From Haliclystus octoradiatus (lineage: Eukaryota > Cnidaria > Staurozoa > Stauromedusae > Haliclystidae), in NCBI GenBank assembly GCA_916610825.1, contig OU744446.1, forward strand, positions 8,520,309-8,584,308: DNA of 64,000 nucleotides. The letters run 5' to 3'. Shown here one piece after another: positions 10,325-23,587 of this stretch (positions are counted from its first letter, which is position 1; every line of letters begins with the position of its first letter). The notes under the pieces were generated by a model that did not search any database, was not told where the DNA came from, and saw only the letters and a program-made list of their open reading frames with translations. The translations under genes were made by a program, and so were the position numbers.

Positions 10325-11299
10325 ATCCGTGAAAGAATTAGAATATTTGAATTTTAGCAAAAAAATCGATTTCAATTAATAAAAACTGAACTATATAAAA
10401 TGTTTATATGTCTTTAAAATTCTATATCTGGATTTTCTACGGGCCTCATCTGATTCAAGAAGCTCTAAAAGTTATATGAAGTTTTAGTTTAGTATTATTA
10501 GTTTACTTTGGGCTATATTCGTCCATCTAAACCAGAGCAATCTAGCCTGTACGCAAACCGTACGGGATTAAAATCTAACCCCCTTGCTAACGTGGGAGTT
10601 AGATTTTTATCCCGCAAGGTCTGCGCGCAGGCTAGAGCAATCTAAAACGAGATAGCAGGCAAAATTATGCTTGACTTGTAATCTAGATCATTGTGAATCA
10701 AAAACTAACCTTTTGTTTGATTCAGGTGATTAAGCATACGTAATTATTAGCTACTTCATTGTACCCGAGACAATATAGTGATATCTCATTGTTTCCTTTT
10801 GCTTTTGTCAACAAAAGACAAGCTCATTAAATGAACATTATGTAAACAATAGCATAGGATTACGTCATTATTTAACATTAAAAACTCCGTTATCTCAAAA
10901 ACTATTTGTTGAGTGAATTTGAAAGATAGTGAGCAATTGTGAGCTAATTGTGAGCTAAATTTCGGTATAAAAAAAGTTTAGAAATTCAAAGGTGGGTGGG
11001 CTAGCCGGAACCAGTAAAAGGCTATTTCCAGAAAAACTACTGCGTGAGCAATTTTTTAACCCGCTGAGCAAATTTTGTCTAACTGTGATCTAAATTTTGA
11101 TACCAAAAAAGTGGCAATATTTCAGGGTGGGTGGGCTAGCGTCAAGCTGGCCCACCCACCTTAAGTTGCGAATTACCTGGTTATTTCGCGTGAGCAAATT
11201 TTCAAAGTAGCTGAGCAATTGTGAGCTAAATCTGATCTAAATCTTGATACCATTTTCGTTACAATCTGAAAGGGTGGGTGGGCCAGCTTGACAGACGTG
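10325..11299 (-). repeat. Right arm of 3-kb inverted repeat
   Basis: Inverted partner of 8253-9231. Carries its own copy of the nested 92-bp hairpin at 10543-10634, still flanked by a perfect 8-bp direct repeat. Confidence 0.85.
10543..10634. mobile_element. 92-bp hairpin MITE nested in right arm
   Basis: Same 92-bp hairpin, flanked by the perfect 8-bp direct repeat GAGCAATC (10535-10542 and 10635-10642). An 8-bp target duplication is typical of hAT transposons, so a hAT-derived MITE is the best reading. Confidence 0.75.
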
Positions 11300-11307
11300 G
11301 GGAAAAC

Positions 11308-12964
11308 GTCAATTTGAGTGCTCAATGCTAATAGCAGAGCAATAAACCGTCTTTAAGAGCATCTTTACGCGAAACTCAGAGTAACGGAGTAAACTCGTGA
11401 TCCTTGATCTATTATCTTGTGTCTTATATATAGAAATTGATTGTTTTGATTACAAAATGTCTGAAATATTCAAACAACAGGAACAATTTCTATGTCATTG
11501 TAGCTATTATGCACCTCAAATGTTGTAGTTCAATGGAAAAATTAAAAGCAGTCCATGTGCAACTTGAAATTGGTAAGCAGTAGCTGCAGAGCTGTATTGT
11601 ATATGCCTGTAATGCTTTGATGTGGACTCAGAAACACGGCTGCAACTACGTGATGCTTCTGACCGCTTTCTTTTGTTGTTGCTCTTTTTTACGACGAAAT
11701 AGGCATTTTTCCCAAACAAAAGGTGTGGCATTTGCATATTTGGGAGCTTCTTCAGTAATCAAAATATAGAATTCATTTGTATTTGTGAATAATGTTTTAT
11801 TATTATAGATAAGCAATTTTCTAATTGTAAAGACTATTTTAATAGATTGGAATTAAAGAAGATTATATTGGAATGTCCCACGGTCAGATACTCCTAGCCA
11901 TCTCTGATTTGCTGCGAAAGATCAAACGTAACACCTTTACATCAGACATTGCTAAATTTATGAGTTACTCTCAGATTAAGTTCCACAAGGTTAGTAAAGT
12001 ATACATTAAAAAATTGCTTATCTCTGTCATCTGGAAATACCCAAAAGGCTCAGATATATGGACCTCACTGTGAACAAAATCCATATCACTTTATAATTAA
12101 TGATAATTATTCTACAGTGTTCATCAAAATTACGTGAATTTCAATGTTGTGGTAAGGGATGTTAAGAACAAATACGAAGCAGCTTTTAAAATTATGGTTA
12201 TCAATTGCCTTAATAGGATATCGGTATTTTCATCACAAGGGATATAATGACGATCAATTTTGTAACACCGACGGTTCTTAGGATGTCACTCAACCCAAAT
12301 ATGAAATATAACACCGAAATAAATGTATGCTTAAACTGCTTCGTTATCAAAGTTAAAAAAATTAGGAATTAACATATCAATATAAATACATGATTTCCAA
12401 ACATATATCTGTAAGTTACTGTCTGAACATAAACGGTAAAAATAGTTTAATTATATTTTCACGCTTCCGACATTATACCCAAAATCTTGGTATGAAAATG
12501 CGGCGGCGACGACCACTACTACCCCATAATGGATCCTTTTTCTGGTCTGAAATTACAAAAAGTAAGCGCAAAAGAAATAAGTATAACAATAACTGAGAAA
12601 TTTTGGATTCGGATTATACTACCTTGTCATCAAGTAATCAGTTGAACATATTGGCTCGATTTGTTGTGTCTCGTACTCATTGTGTTTAATTAATATCTTT
12701 ATGTATTTGATGAACTATATGATGGCTAGGTATAATTATTCTAATTGGTTGGTAGAAAAGGTAGAGAAATGATTAAATAAATAAGGGCTAATATTTCCAC
12801 GTATGCTTTCTAATGATTCTTATATTTGTGACCACACGATCTGGATGTCTTTCATCGTGTTATTAAATAAAACATTATGGGTATTATTGGTAGCCCTTAG
12901 AATCTCTTCCTGTAACTTCACCATGAACTTACGATGGATATAATTATAATATAGTAAAAGTATA
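11308..12964. other. Mostly gene-free stretch
   Basis: Apart from a speculative minus-strand exon at 11646-11749, I see no supported gene. Short plus-strand open frames at 11.9-12.6 kb have no recognisable features. Confidence 0.35.
11646..11749 (-). CDS. Speculative second exon of small secreted peptide gene
   Basis: Minus-strand reading APKYANATPFVWEKCLF followed by RRKKEQQQKKAVRSIT and a stop. It is phase-compatible with the GTAAGT donor at 13392 of the upstream signal-peptide exon. The RRKK run would be a proprotein-convertase site. The acceptor (TTACTGAAG) is poor, so this link is a guess. Confidence 0.2.
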
Positions 12965-13171
12965 GATGGGTCTTAGTGTAATGGCTAGGGCATTGGACTT
13001 CGACCGCAGTGCCTTGGGTTCAATCCCTGGCAGAAGCACTATTGGTTGGCGTAAGGAAGGGAAACTAGCCATTAGACTTGCAAACGCTTCAAAAATACTA
13101 ATCAACTGCCCACAGCCACACCCTGTGAAAAAACTACTGCTTATCCAGTTTGTGGTAAAATGATAAATCCA
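12965..13171 (+). mobile_element. tRNA-derived SINE, family 2
   Basis: A tRNA-like head has an A-box-like TTAGTGTAATGGCTAGG (12973-12989) and a B box GGTTCAATCCC (13017-13027). A body follows, ending CCAGTTTGTGGTAAAATG. The whole unit matches, inverted, the copy at 58553-58760, including the CAGAAGCACTATT junction after the B box. The body beyond the tRNA part rules out a simple tRNA gene. Confidence 0.8.
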
Positions 13172-13378
13172 AAACACAAAAAAGCACGCTATTTATTGTG
13201 TAATTTATTTTTCCAACACAAATATAGCAATTTTGCATTAGTATAAAATATAGTGGATGCTAAAGTTTTTGTCCCTATATATTCATGCTAATAGAGCAGC
13301 CATTAGAATTGAAAATGAATTCGAGGCTATAGATTGCTGAATTTAAAAAGATATAAAATAGAACATACAGTATTAGCT

Positions 13379-13525
13379 TTATTCAGACTTACGATGACTT
13401 ATTTCTTCATCCAAGTATTCTTCAATAGCGTCATCCATCTCTTCGTCTTTAAGATGTCTTCTTGCATCAGACAGAGCTGAAATGCACACCAAGACAATCA
13501 GTGAAGCTAAAACGATGTATTTCAT
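13379..13525 (-). CDS. Small secreted acidic peptide precursor
   Basis: ATG at 13525 follows a strong acceptor (TTTCTCTGTTTATAG), so a 5' untranslated exon lies upstream. It encodes a clear signal peptide (MKYIVLASLIVLVCISALSD), a predicted cut before or near ARRHL, then an acidic segment (KDEEMDDAIEEYLDEE). Read straight through, it is 48 residues ending SHRKSE with TAA at 13379-13381, and AATAAA overlaps the stop. Alternatively the GTAAGT at 13392 is a donor, the exon ends at 13393 (phase 1) and a later exon supplies the C-terminus. The layout of signal plus acidic propiece is common in secreted peptide precursors. No homologue is claimed. Confidence 0.6.
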   Translation of the reverse strand: MKYIVLASLIVLVCISALSDARRHLKDEEMDDAIEEYLDEEISHRKSE

Positions 13526-15953
<2,428 letters not shown>

Positions 15954-16501
15954 GTAAAATTTATGGTTATCTAATAGCAGATAATATAGGGTTCTATGTC
16001 TTCATTTGACAGAGCGGTAAATAATAATAGTATATGGCGAAAGAGTCAAAGAATACACATTCTTAACTGTTACTTCAAGTTTCACGCATTTCACTGCGAT
16101 CTTCAGACAGATTTTTTATGCAATGAAAAATATACATGATCTATATGAATGATATACTCTCCGTAATGCCGCTTTCTATTGTTTCATACACCGCTATTGT
16201 TATTACTTTTGTTTATACATGTGGTATAAAAATGTGCTGGTTTCCTTTATTCTCAGTGAATTTGGTAATTGTTATGTTTTTGGTTTGTTAAAATTGGATA
16301 AGTAATATTTATTCTCGTGACAACATTTGGATATTAATTCATATTTTTTGTTTAGTATTGGTTCTTTTGCGCATATAATATGATATTTCTCTAAAAGGCA
16401 TAAATGACATCTTCTGAGATGTTGTTGTATGATTCTGCATTTGCGATGGCTGACCATTCGATCTTGTATATAGTGTTTTTGTCTTTTAAGTCCCAAACGT
16501 G
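15954..16501. other. Gene-free stretch
   Basis: No supported feature. AT-rich flanking DNA between the microsatellite and the dispersed repeat at 16502. Confidence 0.35.
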
Positions 16502-16867
16502 GAAGAAGAGCAAGGAAACACGAGTTCGGTTTCCGACGAGCGAAAATGGATCAGTTGCTGCAGGAGCAATGAATTTTGATTATGCTTCAGGCTTCGGTTC
16601 CATCTTCAACAATTGTAAAATGTCAAATGTAAATATAAATATACAATCTTCAAAATGATAATTTGTAAATATAAACGATTTTTAGAAAGAGTTGATGTTG
16701 TTGATAAAATTATAAATGTTGATTATTCTGAAATCTGATCTGATCATCTGAAATTCCGCATTTTGCAAAAATATAGACACGCGGACGTCACAGGAAAAGC
16801 GGTGATTCCTATTGGCTCATTGCCAAACCCTTGTTATTCCTGTTGCTGTGATTGGTTGGTCGATTTC
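16502..16867 (+). repeat. Dispersed repeat with short conserved ORF, copy 1
   Basis: About 365 bp matching 27519-27895 closely. Both copies hold the same reading frame, with SENGSVAAGAMNF, then YASGFGSIFN, then SNVNIN, ending QSSK and a stop (16658 here). The non-coding continuation is conserved too. It is probably a fragment of a transposon or of a duplicated gene's last exon. Confidence 0.75.
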
Positions 16868-17215
16868 CAATGTTATCGATCTCATCAGCATGTTGCTCAA
16901 GAGTAAATCAGATCAATGCTATTGGAATTGTTAAATAGACAAGAAGTTTGTAGAGTATCTCTTACGCTCTTACGCTTATTCTTTGCAGTCAAAGACAACT
17001 TTTTTCTAATTCTTGTCCCCAGTTGGAATAGTAAACAATACTTTTATTTCGATTACTATTGCGCCTATTAACACAACAATTAATAATTTAATAGCCTATG
17101 TTTGTTTTCACTGATAAAAGTTGTATTTTTCCGCGCGCTTCGCTTAAAACAGGAAACCTGGCGCCAAAAGAACAAGAACCCTGGTGCCGAAAGTACGAAA
17201 ATGGCGTCCAAAAAA

Positions 17216-18780
17216 TCACTTGAATAGCATCTGTCCAATAGGAGACGGTAGCGGCACATGAAAGCGTGTCCCAACTCTTGTAAATAGATGGCTCTGGGTA
17301 GGATGGCTTATAACTTGACGAACACGATTGCGATTTACAGCATCAATGAAGTTGTCATGACAACGATCACCACAGCTAATGGGAACACTCCATTCGATAT
17401 CTGGATAGTTGAAATCACCAATGAAGAAACACTGGAAATTTGTTTCAGTACAAAAGTCAAAAAAGAACCAAGTTCTTCTGTATGTAATAACGATGTAGCT
17501 TTGGATGGAGTATGATACGAACATACTATTCTATACTGCGTGTGAGCATAAAACGTATGTCTATAATAATACTTTCCAAACTTGAAAAGCTACATAGAAT
17601 GTCAACAACAGTAATATTAATATAAGACTTGATAAAAATAGCTACACGACCACCAACTGAATCAGAAAGGCGGTCTTTGTAAATAACTATATATTATTTA
17701 ATAACTGTAAATATTGGTAGGATTATGTAGATAATAAAGGACTGTATATTGTTAGGGACTTACAGAGCTTGTGTGATCCTAAATATGACAATGTTGACAA
17801 AAGATCAATTTTAACTGACCAGCTTGACAAGAAAAAAACTATTCAACTGTTTGTGAATGGCTTATAAACAAATGACAACTGACAAGAATACAAAACAAGT
17901 TAGATAACAGTAAGTAAATGTAATCAACAAATAAAATACTTAGCTTGAGTGTTTCATTGCCGTTGAAGCGAAGCAACAGGAAAATCACAAGAGCATCCAA
18001 CGACGAAACTCTTGCGAAAGACGACAGTACCGCGTGCTCTCACGCTTTTAAGGTGAAAAACTAGCCAATCAGAATGATAGCACGTGATTGCCCATAAGCA
18101 AGCATATCCTTATAGGGTCACGCGTGCTCTCACTCAGAAAGACCAGCGTATGCAAATTTTGACAAATAGAAACGAGGCAGAAGTTTTACCCTTGCCCCCA
18201 ACAATGGAGCACTTGTGACTTTCCTGTCGCTTGCAGTCTTTGCATACAATTGAATAACCACTTTGATTTGTTAAAATAGAATCTGGAATCTCCTTTCTTC
18301 AGCCAGGTTTCAGATACAAATACAATATCGTACAATGTTGATGCAAGTAATAATTCTAAATGGTCGAGTTTATTTACAATAGATCGAGAATTGAAGTAAT
18401 AGCATTTTAATAAAAGTGGTGCACTTGTTGTTGAACTCTTTTCGTCCCTTTCAGGTGAGGTCAATGGCATTTGTGACAAAACATTATTTTTGCTTGAAGG
18501 AGGAGGGGCGAATAAGTAAATAAAATTTTGGACAATCTTTTTTGTCATGTGGACATCCACCTGGAAATCTTCCCTATTTCAAGTGATTGTAGCAGAGTTT
18601 GGGATGAAAATTGGGGCATTTCCCTTCTCTGTGCCCTGATAATCCAAATTTACATGTGCCATGTAAAAGATCATTACAAATAACAATATTATATTTTATG
18701 TTAACATTATTGATGGTATTGTTCTTCTCATTGTTTCCTATAGATGATTCACTTCCATTATAATCCAACAATGTGATACT
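17216..18780 (-). mobile_element. LINE fragment: CCCH fingers and AP endonuclease, degenerate
   Basis: Reading the minus strand in order: a Cys/His segment with LLHGTCKFGLSGHREGKCPNF then HPKLC (18574-18771); an endonuclease N-terminus with YFNSRSIVNKLDHLELLL and DIVFVSETWL (18186-18560); and the catalytic block FIGDFNYPDIEW, then VRQVISHPT (17216-17524). These are the landmarks of an apurinic-like endonuclease of a non-LTR element with zinc-finger-like motifs in front. Frames are broken and the middle is missing. No reverse transcriptase follows, so this is a truncated relic. Confidence 0.75.
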
Positions 18781-19083
18781 AATGAATTAGAAAGGCCGTC
18801 ATCAACTGCTCGTGATCTGGTCGGCGACGTACAGGCGTCGAATGTTGGTGATTATTTGATAATGTTTCCGGTAAGATATTATTTACATCTGTGGAAGGTA
18901 AATCTTCCACTGGCTGATCAACAATACCTCTGTGACTTTTAGTTACCTACGGAATCATTTATAAAACATTTGATTGGGTCAACTCTTGTTCGATTATTCA
19001 TGAGTGAAACAGACAAGTTTTTTCGATAAAATTTATAGCTGCGGAGACTGATTAAATTGGCACGTTTTTGTTTTAGAAAAGCG
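18781..19083. other. Gene-free stretch
   Basis: Nothing supported. Flanking DNA between a LINE relic and a hairpin MITE. Confidence 0.3.
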
Positions 19084-19241
19084 TTCATGCACGGGTTTTG
19101 CCATGCTCCATCGCAAATTCCTGCATTCAGGATAATGTCCGACGCTGGGTAAGCCAGAATATACTCGCCTGTGGCTTGTTTATTAATTACGCTCCACTCG
19201 TGCAGGAATTTTGCGATGAAGCATGGCAACCCGTGCATGAG
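19084..19241. mobile_element. Hairpin MITE with about 39-bp terminal inverted repeats
   Basis: Left arm 19086-19124 begins CATGCACGGGTTTTGCCATG. Right arm 19201-19239 is its near-perfect reverse complement, ending in CCCGTGCATG. The loop is about 76 bases. No target duplication is clear. The loop is too large for a typical microRNA precursor. Confidence 0.65.
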
Positions 19242-22200
19242 CCCTTAAGTGAATCTAGTCAGCGAGAATTTCCAAGTTAATTCGTTTCAATGTATAGTAA
19301 AAATGTGTATCAGATGGGAGAAGTATCTATAGTGAAGCCAGTTGATAAAGTACACTTGAATTTAAGTCTCCCTCATTATTGAACATTAAATGATACTTAC
19401 CTTAAGGTGAAGTTTGATATAGATTATCCCATACCACAACAGTAGCAAAGATTAATGAGAGGCAGTGCATGCATACTAAAGTCCACTATTCAAAGTTGTC
19501 CTTAGTACCACGATTGTGTCTAGATGTAATCATGCCATGTTAATGATACTTTAAAAAGTTATCGTGTAAGTAATTACTCTCTCTCAAGTGCGATCAGGAG
19601 ATGGGAAAGAATTGTGATCAATTTATTACACGGGTGGGAATCTTTGCTGCTGTTTTTGTATGTGAGAATCTACATCAAACCTCACCTCAAGGAGAGTCCA
19701 AACTTCACAAATTTGTTTTATCAGTTGACCTGTCCCAATCGTTTTCTGACGACACATCACAACAGTCTGCCGAGAGAGTACAATCACATCATTGACCGGT
19801 TATTAGTATAAGTCGTTTAATGTTCAATTCGATTAGATTCAATGAGATTTCAAAGACATCTAGACGCAAGTACCAAGAGTAACCATCCAAAAGACAATAA
19901 ATATGAGTAAAATATGATGATGCGAACAAGATCATACTAATATCCAGAACTGAATTAATACGTGTTAATTAACAATAAAACTGACGCCGACGATATTATA
20001 AAGTGTGATATCGATTATAAACCGTAAAAGTAAACGCTAGAAGATACACAACTAGTTAATACATATATATGCATGCATTGCATATATCAATGAATTGGTA
20101 AAAGCATTAGCGTATTTTATCTGCCTTCTCTTCGAGCGATTAAACATTTTTGAAGGCAGAAGTCGATTTTCAGGATGCAATGTACAATTTTCAAAGGCAC
20201 TTTGCAATGAAGTGCTACGTCGGAGGAGACCAACATTATACTACTCGGCTTGAACATAGGTGAATCTCTAGGTGAATCTCTATCCACGCTGATCCTCAAC
20301 TGATTTATCCAACAAGAAGTTGAGTCATTTTATGCATATTTCCTTTCCCGGTTGCAATTAGGGAATAAGCCGATGTTGTTGCGTCACAGCAGTTATACCT
20401 GCTAGCTCTCAATGTATTGCGATTTGCGACAAGTAAGTACAGTATAACTGCACCATTTTGCATTCTATAGAAATCCCTCTATTTCTATTACAGGTTGTTT
20501 TCTGCCAGGCGCAGATTATTCAAATGACTGAATTTGGAAAGAGAAAACATAGTTAATTTAACCAGTTTTGAATAAGAATAAGATCGAGCGAGTATAGAGT
20601 TTGTATTTTTCGAGCTAATACTAATGCTGTATTAACAATGGCTAATTTATCAATTATGGCTGTAAAGTCATATTATCATGAGAAAATGAATGTCCTTAAT
20701 ATTGCTGAATCATGCTCACATCCATATTTATTTCTGATAGCGTGGCAGCGAGGGACGTACCTGGTATATAAGCGAAATTCACAAATTTGTTTATCAGTTG
20801 GCGTGTCCCAATGGTTTTCTCGCCACACATCACAATAGTCTGCTGAAAGAGCACAATCAGCACATTGACCGGTTATTACTATAATTAATTAGTTAATTTT
20901 ACTAAGATAGAAGCATGGAAAAGCGTCTCCAGCCCATGTTCTGCTCCAAGAACCTGAGAGCCATGGCACACACAGGCTAGTGATACTTCTTATCAAACTG
21001 TATTTCCTGAAATCGCGAAAAGGCCAATCATATGCGATATTGGGTCACGTGATGGAATTTTGTTGTTGTTTTGTTTGTCTTGGCAAGTATGGGGCAAATA
21101 GAAATCTTCTTCTAAATTTTGTAAAAATGAAGGCAATAGATTAAACCATCACAGCAGTAAGATGCACAACTTTTAGCTTGTGAACAATTTGGTCTGAGAT
21201 CCAAGACACATTTAGTGTGAGCTGAACATTTAATATGGAGGCAAATATTTAAATAAGGTAAATGTCAGGCTTGCCAAATTCAGCGAATACAGAGGCCCAG
21301 AGGTACATATTTCTCTGTCGATTAGCCATTCTCTGATCATGAAAACTCTGGAGGTCTTATTTGCCTCATTGTTCTGAACAACTGGTATGTGTTACAGAGC
21401 AGCACCAAAATCAGTTTATTCTTGAAATATCATAACATTTATGGGACTCTCCCATGTTATTTAGATAATCGACAGATGTTTGAATTAAATTTAAATTGCT
21501 TTGAATTCTTTAAAGTTGATATGAGTGGTACTTTCTTGTGGGGAACAACTTCCGCAGTTGGGGTCGTATATGCAAGCCCTCCAACCCTATAACTTGGAAG
21601 CATATATTTTCAACACATAATATATAGGACTCTACAATATTTTCTGTTTTGAAAATCTGCTTTCGTCAGTCCTCCATTTAATGTATTTTTGCATTTCGGT
21701 AAACTCACGAAGGTATCGAAAATATATTATGCCATCTTTAATGGTAGGCAGCCTCTCTCTTCAGGACACCTCTGCCATTAAAAGGATTCGTAAACCATGG
21801 GAAAATGATAGCATTGTTACAGGTAGTTTGGATGATTAATAAATTGAAGGGCTAACATATGATTTTCAAGGGCGTGCTGAGCTCAAAACTGAGATTTCTC
21901 TATCTGAAAATTCATGTCCAGTTAGAGTTGAGCCCACTGCGTGAGTTATATCATTCAATGGCTTAAATTGTAGATCCAGATCATTCTGGTATATTCCCTT
22001 GTGCCAGATTGAGGTTATGATTTGGTGATGTCAGCAAAATCATGACACGAAGTAACGTACTCAAAATCTCCTTTGGCATAGTATACGATAGGTAATATAA
22101 ATATAGCATAGGTAACAATTGATATTGGAATAATCCCAGCAGCAAGTGTGGATTGCACACCCAAAAAGTTAAACGTTTGTGTTTCTTGTTTTTTTGACCA

Positions 22201-22244
22201 TATTATACAGCACGCTTTTACACGTTAAACACGTGTACGATTGC
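19242..22244. other. Gene-free stretch with a direct duplication
   Basis: A block of about 120 bp occurs directly twice, near 19697-19817 and 20773-20886. Both copies share TTCACAAATTTGTTT, then a CACACATCAC-like word and CATTGACCGGTTATTA. No coding exon is recognised in the rest. Short open frames at 19.6, 20.6 and 21.4 kb look incidental. Confidence 0.4.
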
Positions 22245-22370
22245 TGCCCGGATTCTCAAGCAAAGAATCGCTACAACTGGCAAAGCATTATTCAGCACAG
22301 TCATTAAAGACTCACGTTATTCTGGTAATGAAATATTACTTGAAATTTCTGTGTACAAAGCTTGTCAGCA

Positions 22371-22634
22371 TTAGTTGATCCTTTTTCTTTTTCTTCTTTT
22401 TTGGACCTTCTGTCCTCCAGTTATGTTCTCATCATCAGAATGATGTTGAACACGAGCACGGTTGATATTGATATTCTCATACAAAGAATCCACAACTGGC
22501 AATAAATTATTCAGCAAGGTCATTACAGAATTGATTTGGTCTTGCAATGATTGTGGTGCTGTGTTATAATTTTGGGGAATAAATTGGCTATCACGCGAAC
22601 AGCCTTCCCCAGAATCTTCCGTTACTTCCAACAA
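22371..22634 (-). CDS. Possible terminal exon, unknown protein with basic C-terminus
   Basis: An open frame of 87 codons with no ATG near its start. It is rich in Asn/Gln, has a helix-like stretch (SVMTLLNNLLPVVDSLYENI) and ends in a basic cluster, QKRRKRKR-like, that could act as a nuclear signal. Part of it (VMTLLNN to DSLYEN) is repeated in decayed form just downstream at 22245-22320, which suggests a tandemly duplicated or mobile sequence. Function unknown, and coding status uncertain. Confidence 0.25.
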   Translation of the reverse strand: MLEVTEDSGEGCSRDSQFIPQNYNTAPQSLQDQINSVMTLLNNLLPVVDSLYENININRARVQHHSDDENITGGQKVQKRRKRKRIN

Positions 22635-23081
22635 TCAAAATCAAATTAAAGAACAAAAATACATATATAATACTTAAGATCAAATTGATTCAAAGAAATA
22701 ATCATAACAATATAAATACGAACTCAGATCGGCAAGATTAAAACTGTAAACAGTATTCAAAACTTTGGACAATCAGAAATAGTACCGACATCGTCGAAGC
22801 ACATGCTGTAAATGGGACTTTAGTATGCATGCGCTCCCTCTCATTAATCTCTTCTGCTGTGGTATTGGAAAATATTGCTTAATTATGGCTCTTCACTAAA
22901 ATCATTTTCATAATAAATAAAATCACACAATCGTCAATGCACATATATCATGCATGAATTTATTCATTTTACTGTATACTAATAATGCGCACATATATTA
23001 GATACGCTTACAATATGATTTCCATTGAAAACTATATCTACTTCACCAATGAGCGATAAATTGTATCAACAAGATTATATA

Positions 23082-23587
23082 TTATCTTGCAACTTCACTT
23101 AGGCTAACATGTTTGATTTGAATTGGATCAAAGTTTGATGGATTTCCGTCAATGACCTTTGGAATGACTACAATGATAATCCTGAATTTATGTATTCCTT
23201 TGAATTCATATGTTTCCTCTTGAAAGGCTGCTGGAATATCATCTTCTACACCAGTTGCACAACCAATCACTGATGAATATTTTGATCTCTTTTTAGTGCA
23301 TTTTTCTAAATTTACTTCATTGTTTCTTTTCCATATACCCTTGTAAGAAAGTATTCTCTCGATTTTCTTCACAACTTTAGCTTTGTCAATATTTGAGAAT
23401 TTCAATCCCCGGATTTTTAATGCAATAATAGTACTACCCTTTGAAATTGAATAAGACAGATCCAATTTAAACTTCTGAATATTGCGATAGTTAGTGCCTG
23501 GTGACCCAAACACTTGATTGATATAGTAGTAGCCAAACCATGGGTCATTTTCATTGCCTCGGCTTACTAAATTGATTGCTCTCACAG
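23082..23587 (-). CDS. MAM-like secreted protein, exon 3 (terminal)
   Basis: 506 bases. The acceptor (TGACTTTTTTACAG) leaves CT, completing a Ser codon with the T from exon 2. 168 codons end in SLSEVAR and TAA at 23082-23084. An AATAAA signal lies on the minus strand at 22959-22964. Confidence 0.65.

Larger units (their letters stand above)
8253..11299. mobile_element. 3-kb long-inverted-repeat (foldback-like) element
   Basis: Two near-identical inverted arms (8253-9231 and 10325-11299, about 975 bp each) flank a 1.1-kb spacer. The ends read CACGTCTTTCAAGCTGG on the left and, reversed, CACGTCTGTCAAGCTGG on the right. GGGAAAA flanks both ends directly (8246-8252, 11300-11306). The shared direct word GTGGGGAAAAC (8243-8253, 11297-11307) could make the target duplication up to 11 bp. 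The outer part of each arm has three diverged tandem subrepeats starting at a GCCCACCCACC motif. No transposase frame is visible, so it is non-autonomous. A Mutator-like or foldback origin is possible, but the superfamily is not established. Confidence 0.8.

Noticed and set aside
8253..11299. CRISPR-like or prokaryotic mobile element
   Set aside because: The repeats are inverted arms with tandem subunits in a eukaryotic genome. No spacers or associated genes.
12966..13040. Stand-alone tRNA gene
   Set aside because: The tRNA-like head continues into a body shared with the 58.7-kb copy, so it is a SINE. I also could not fold a clean cloverleaf.
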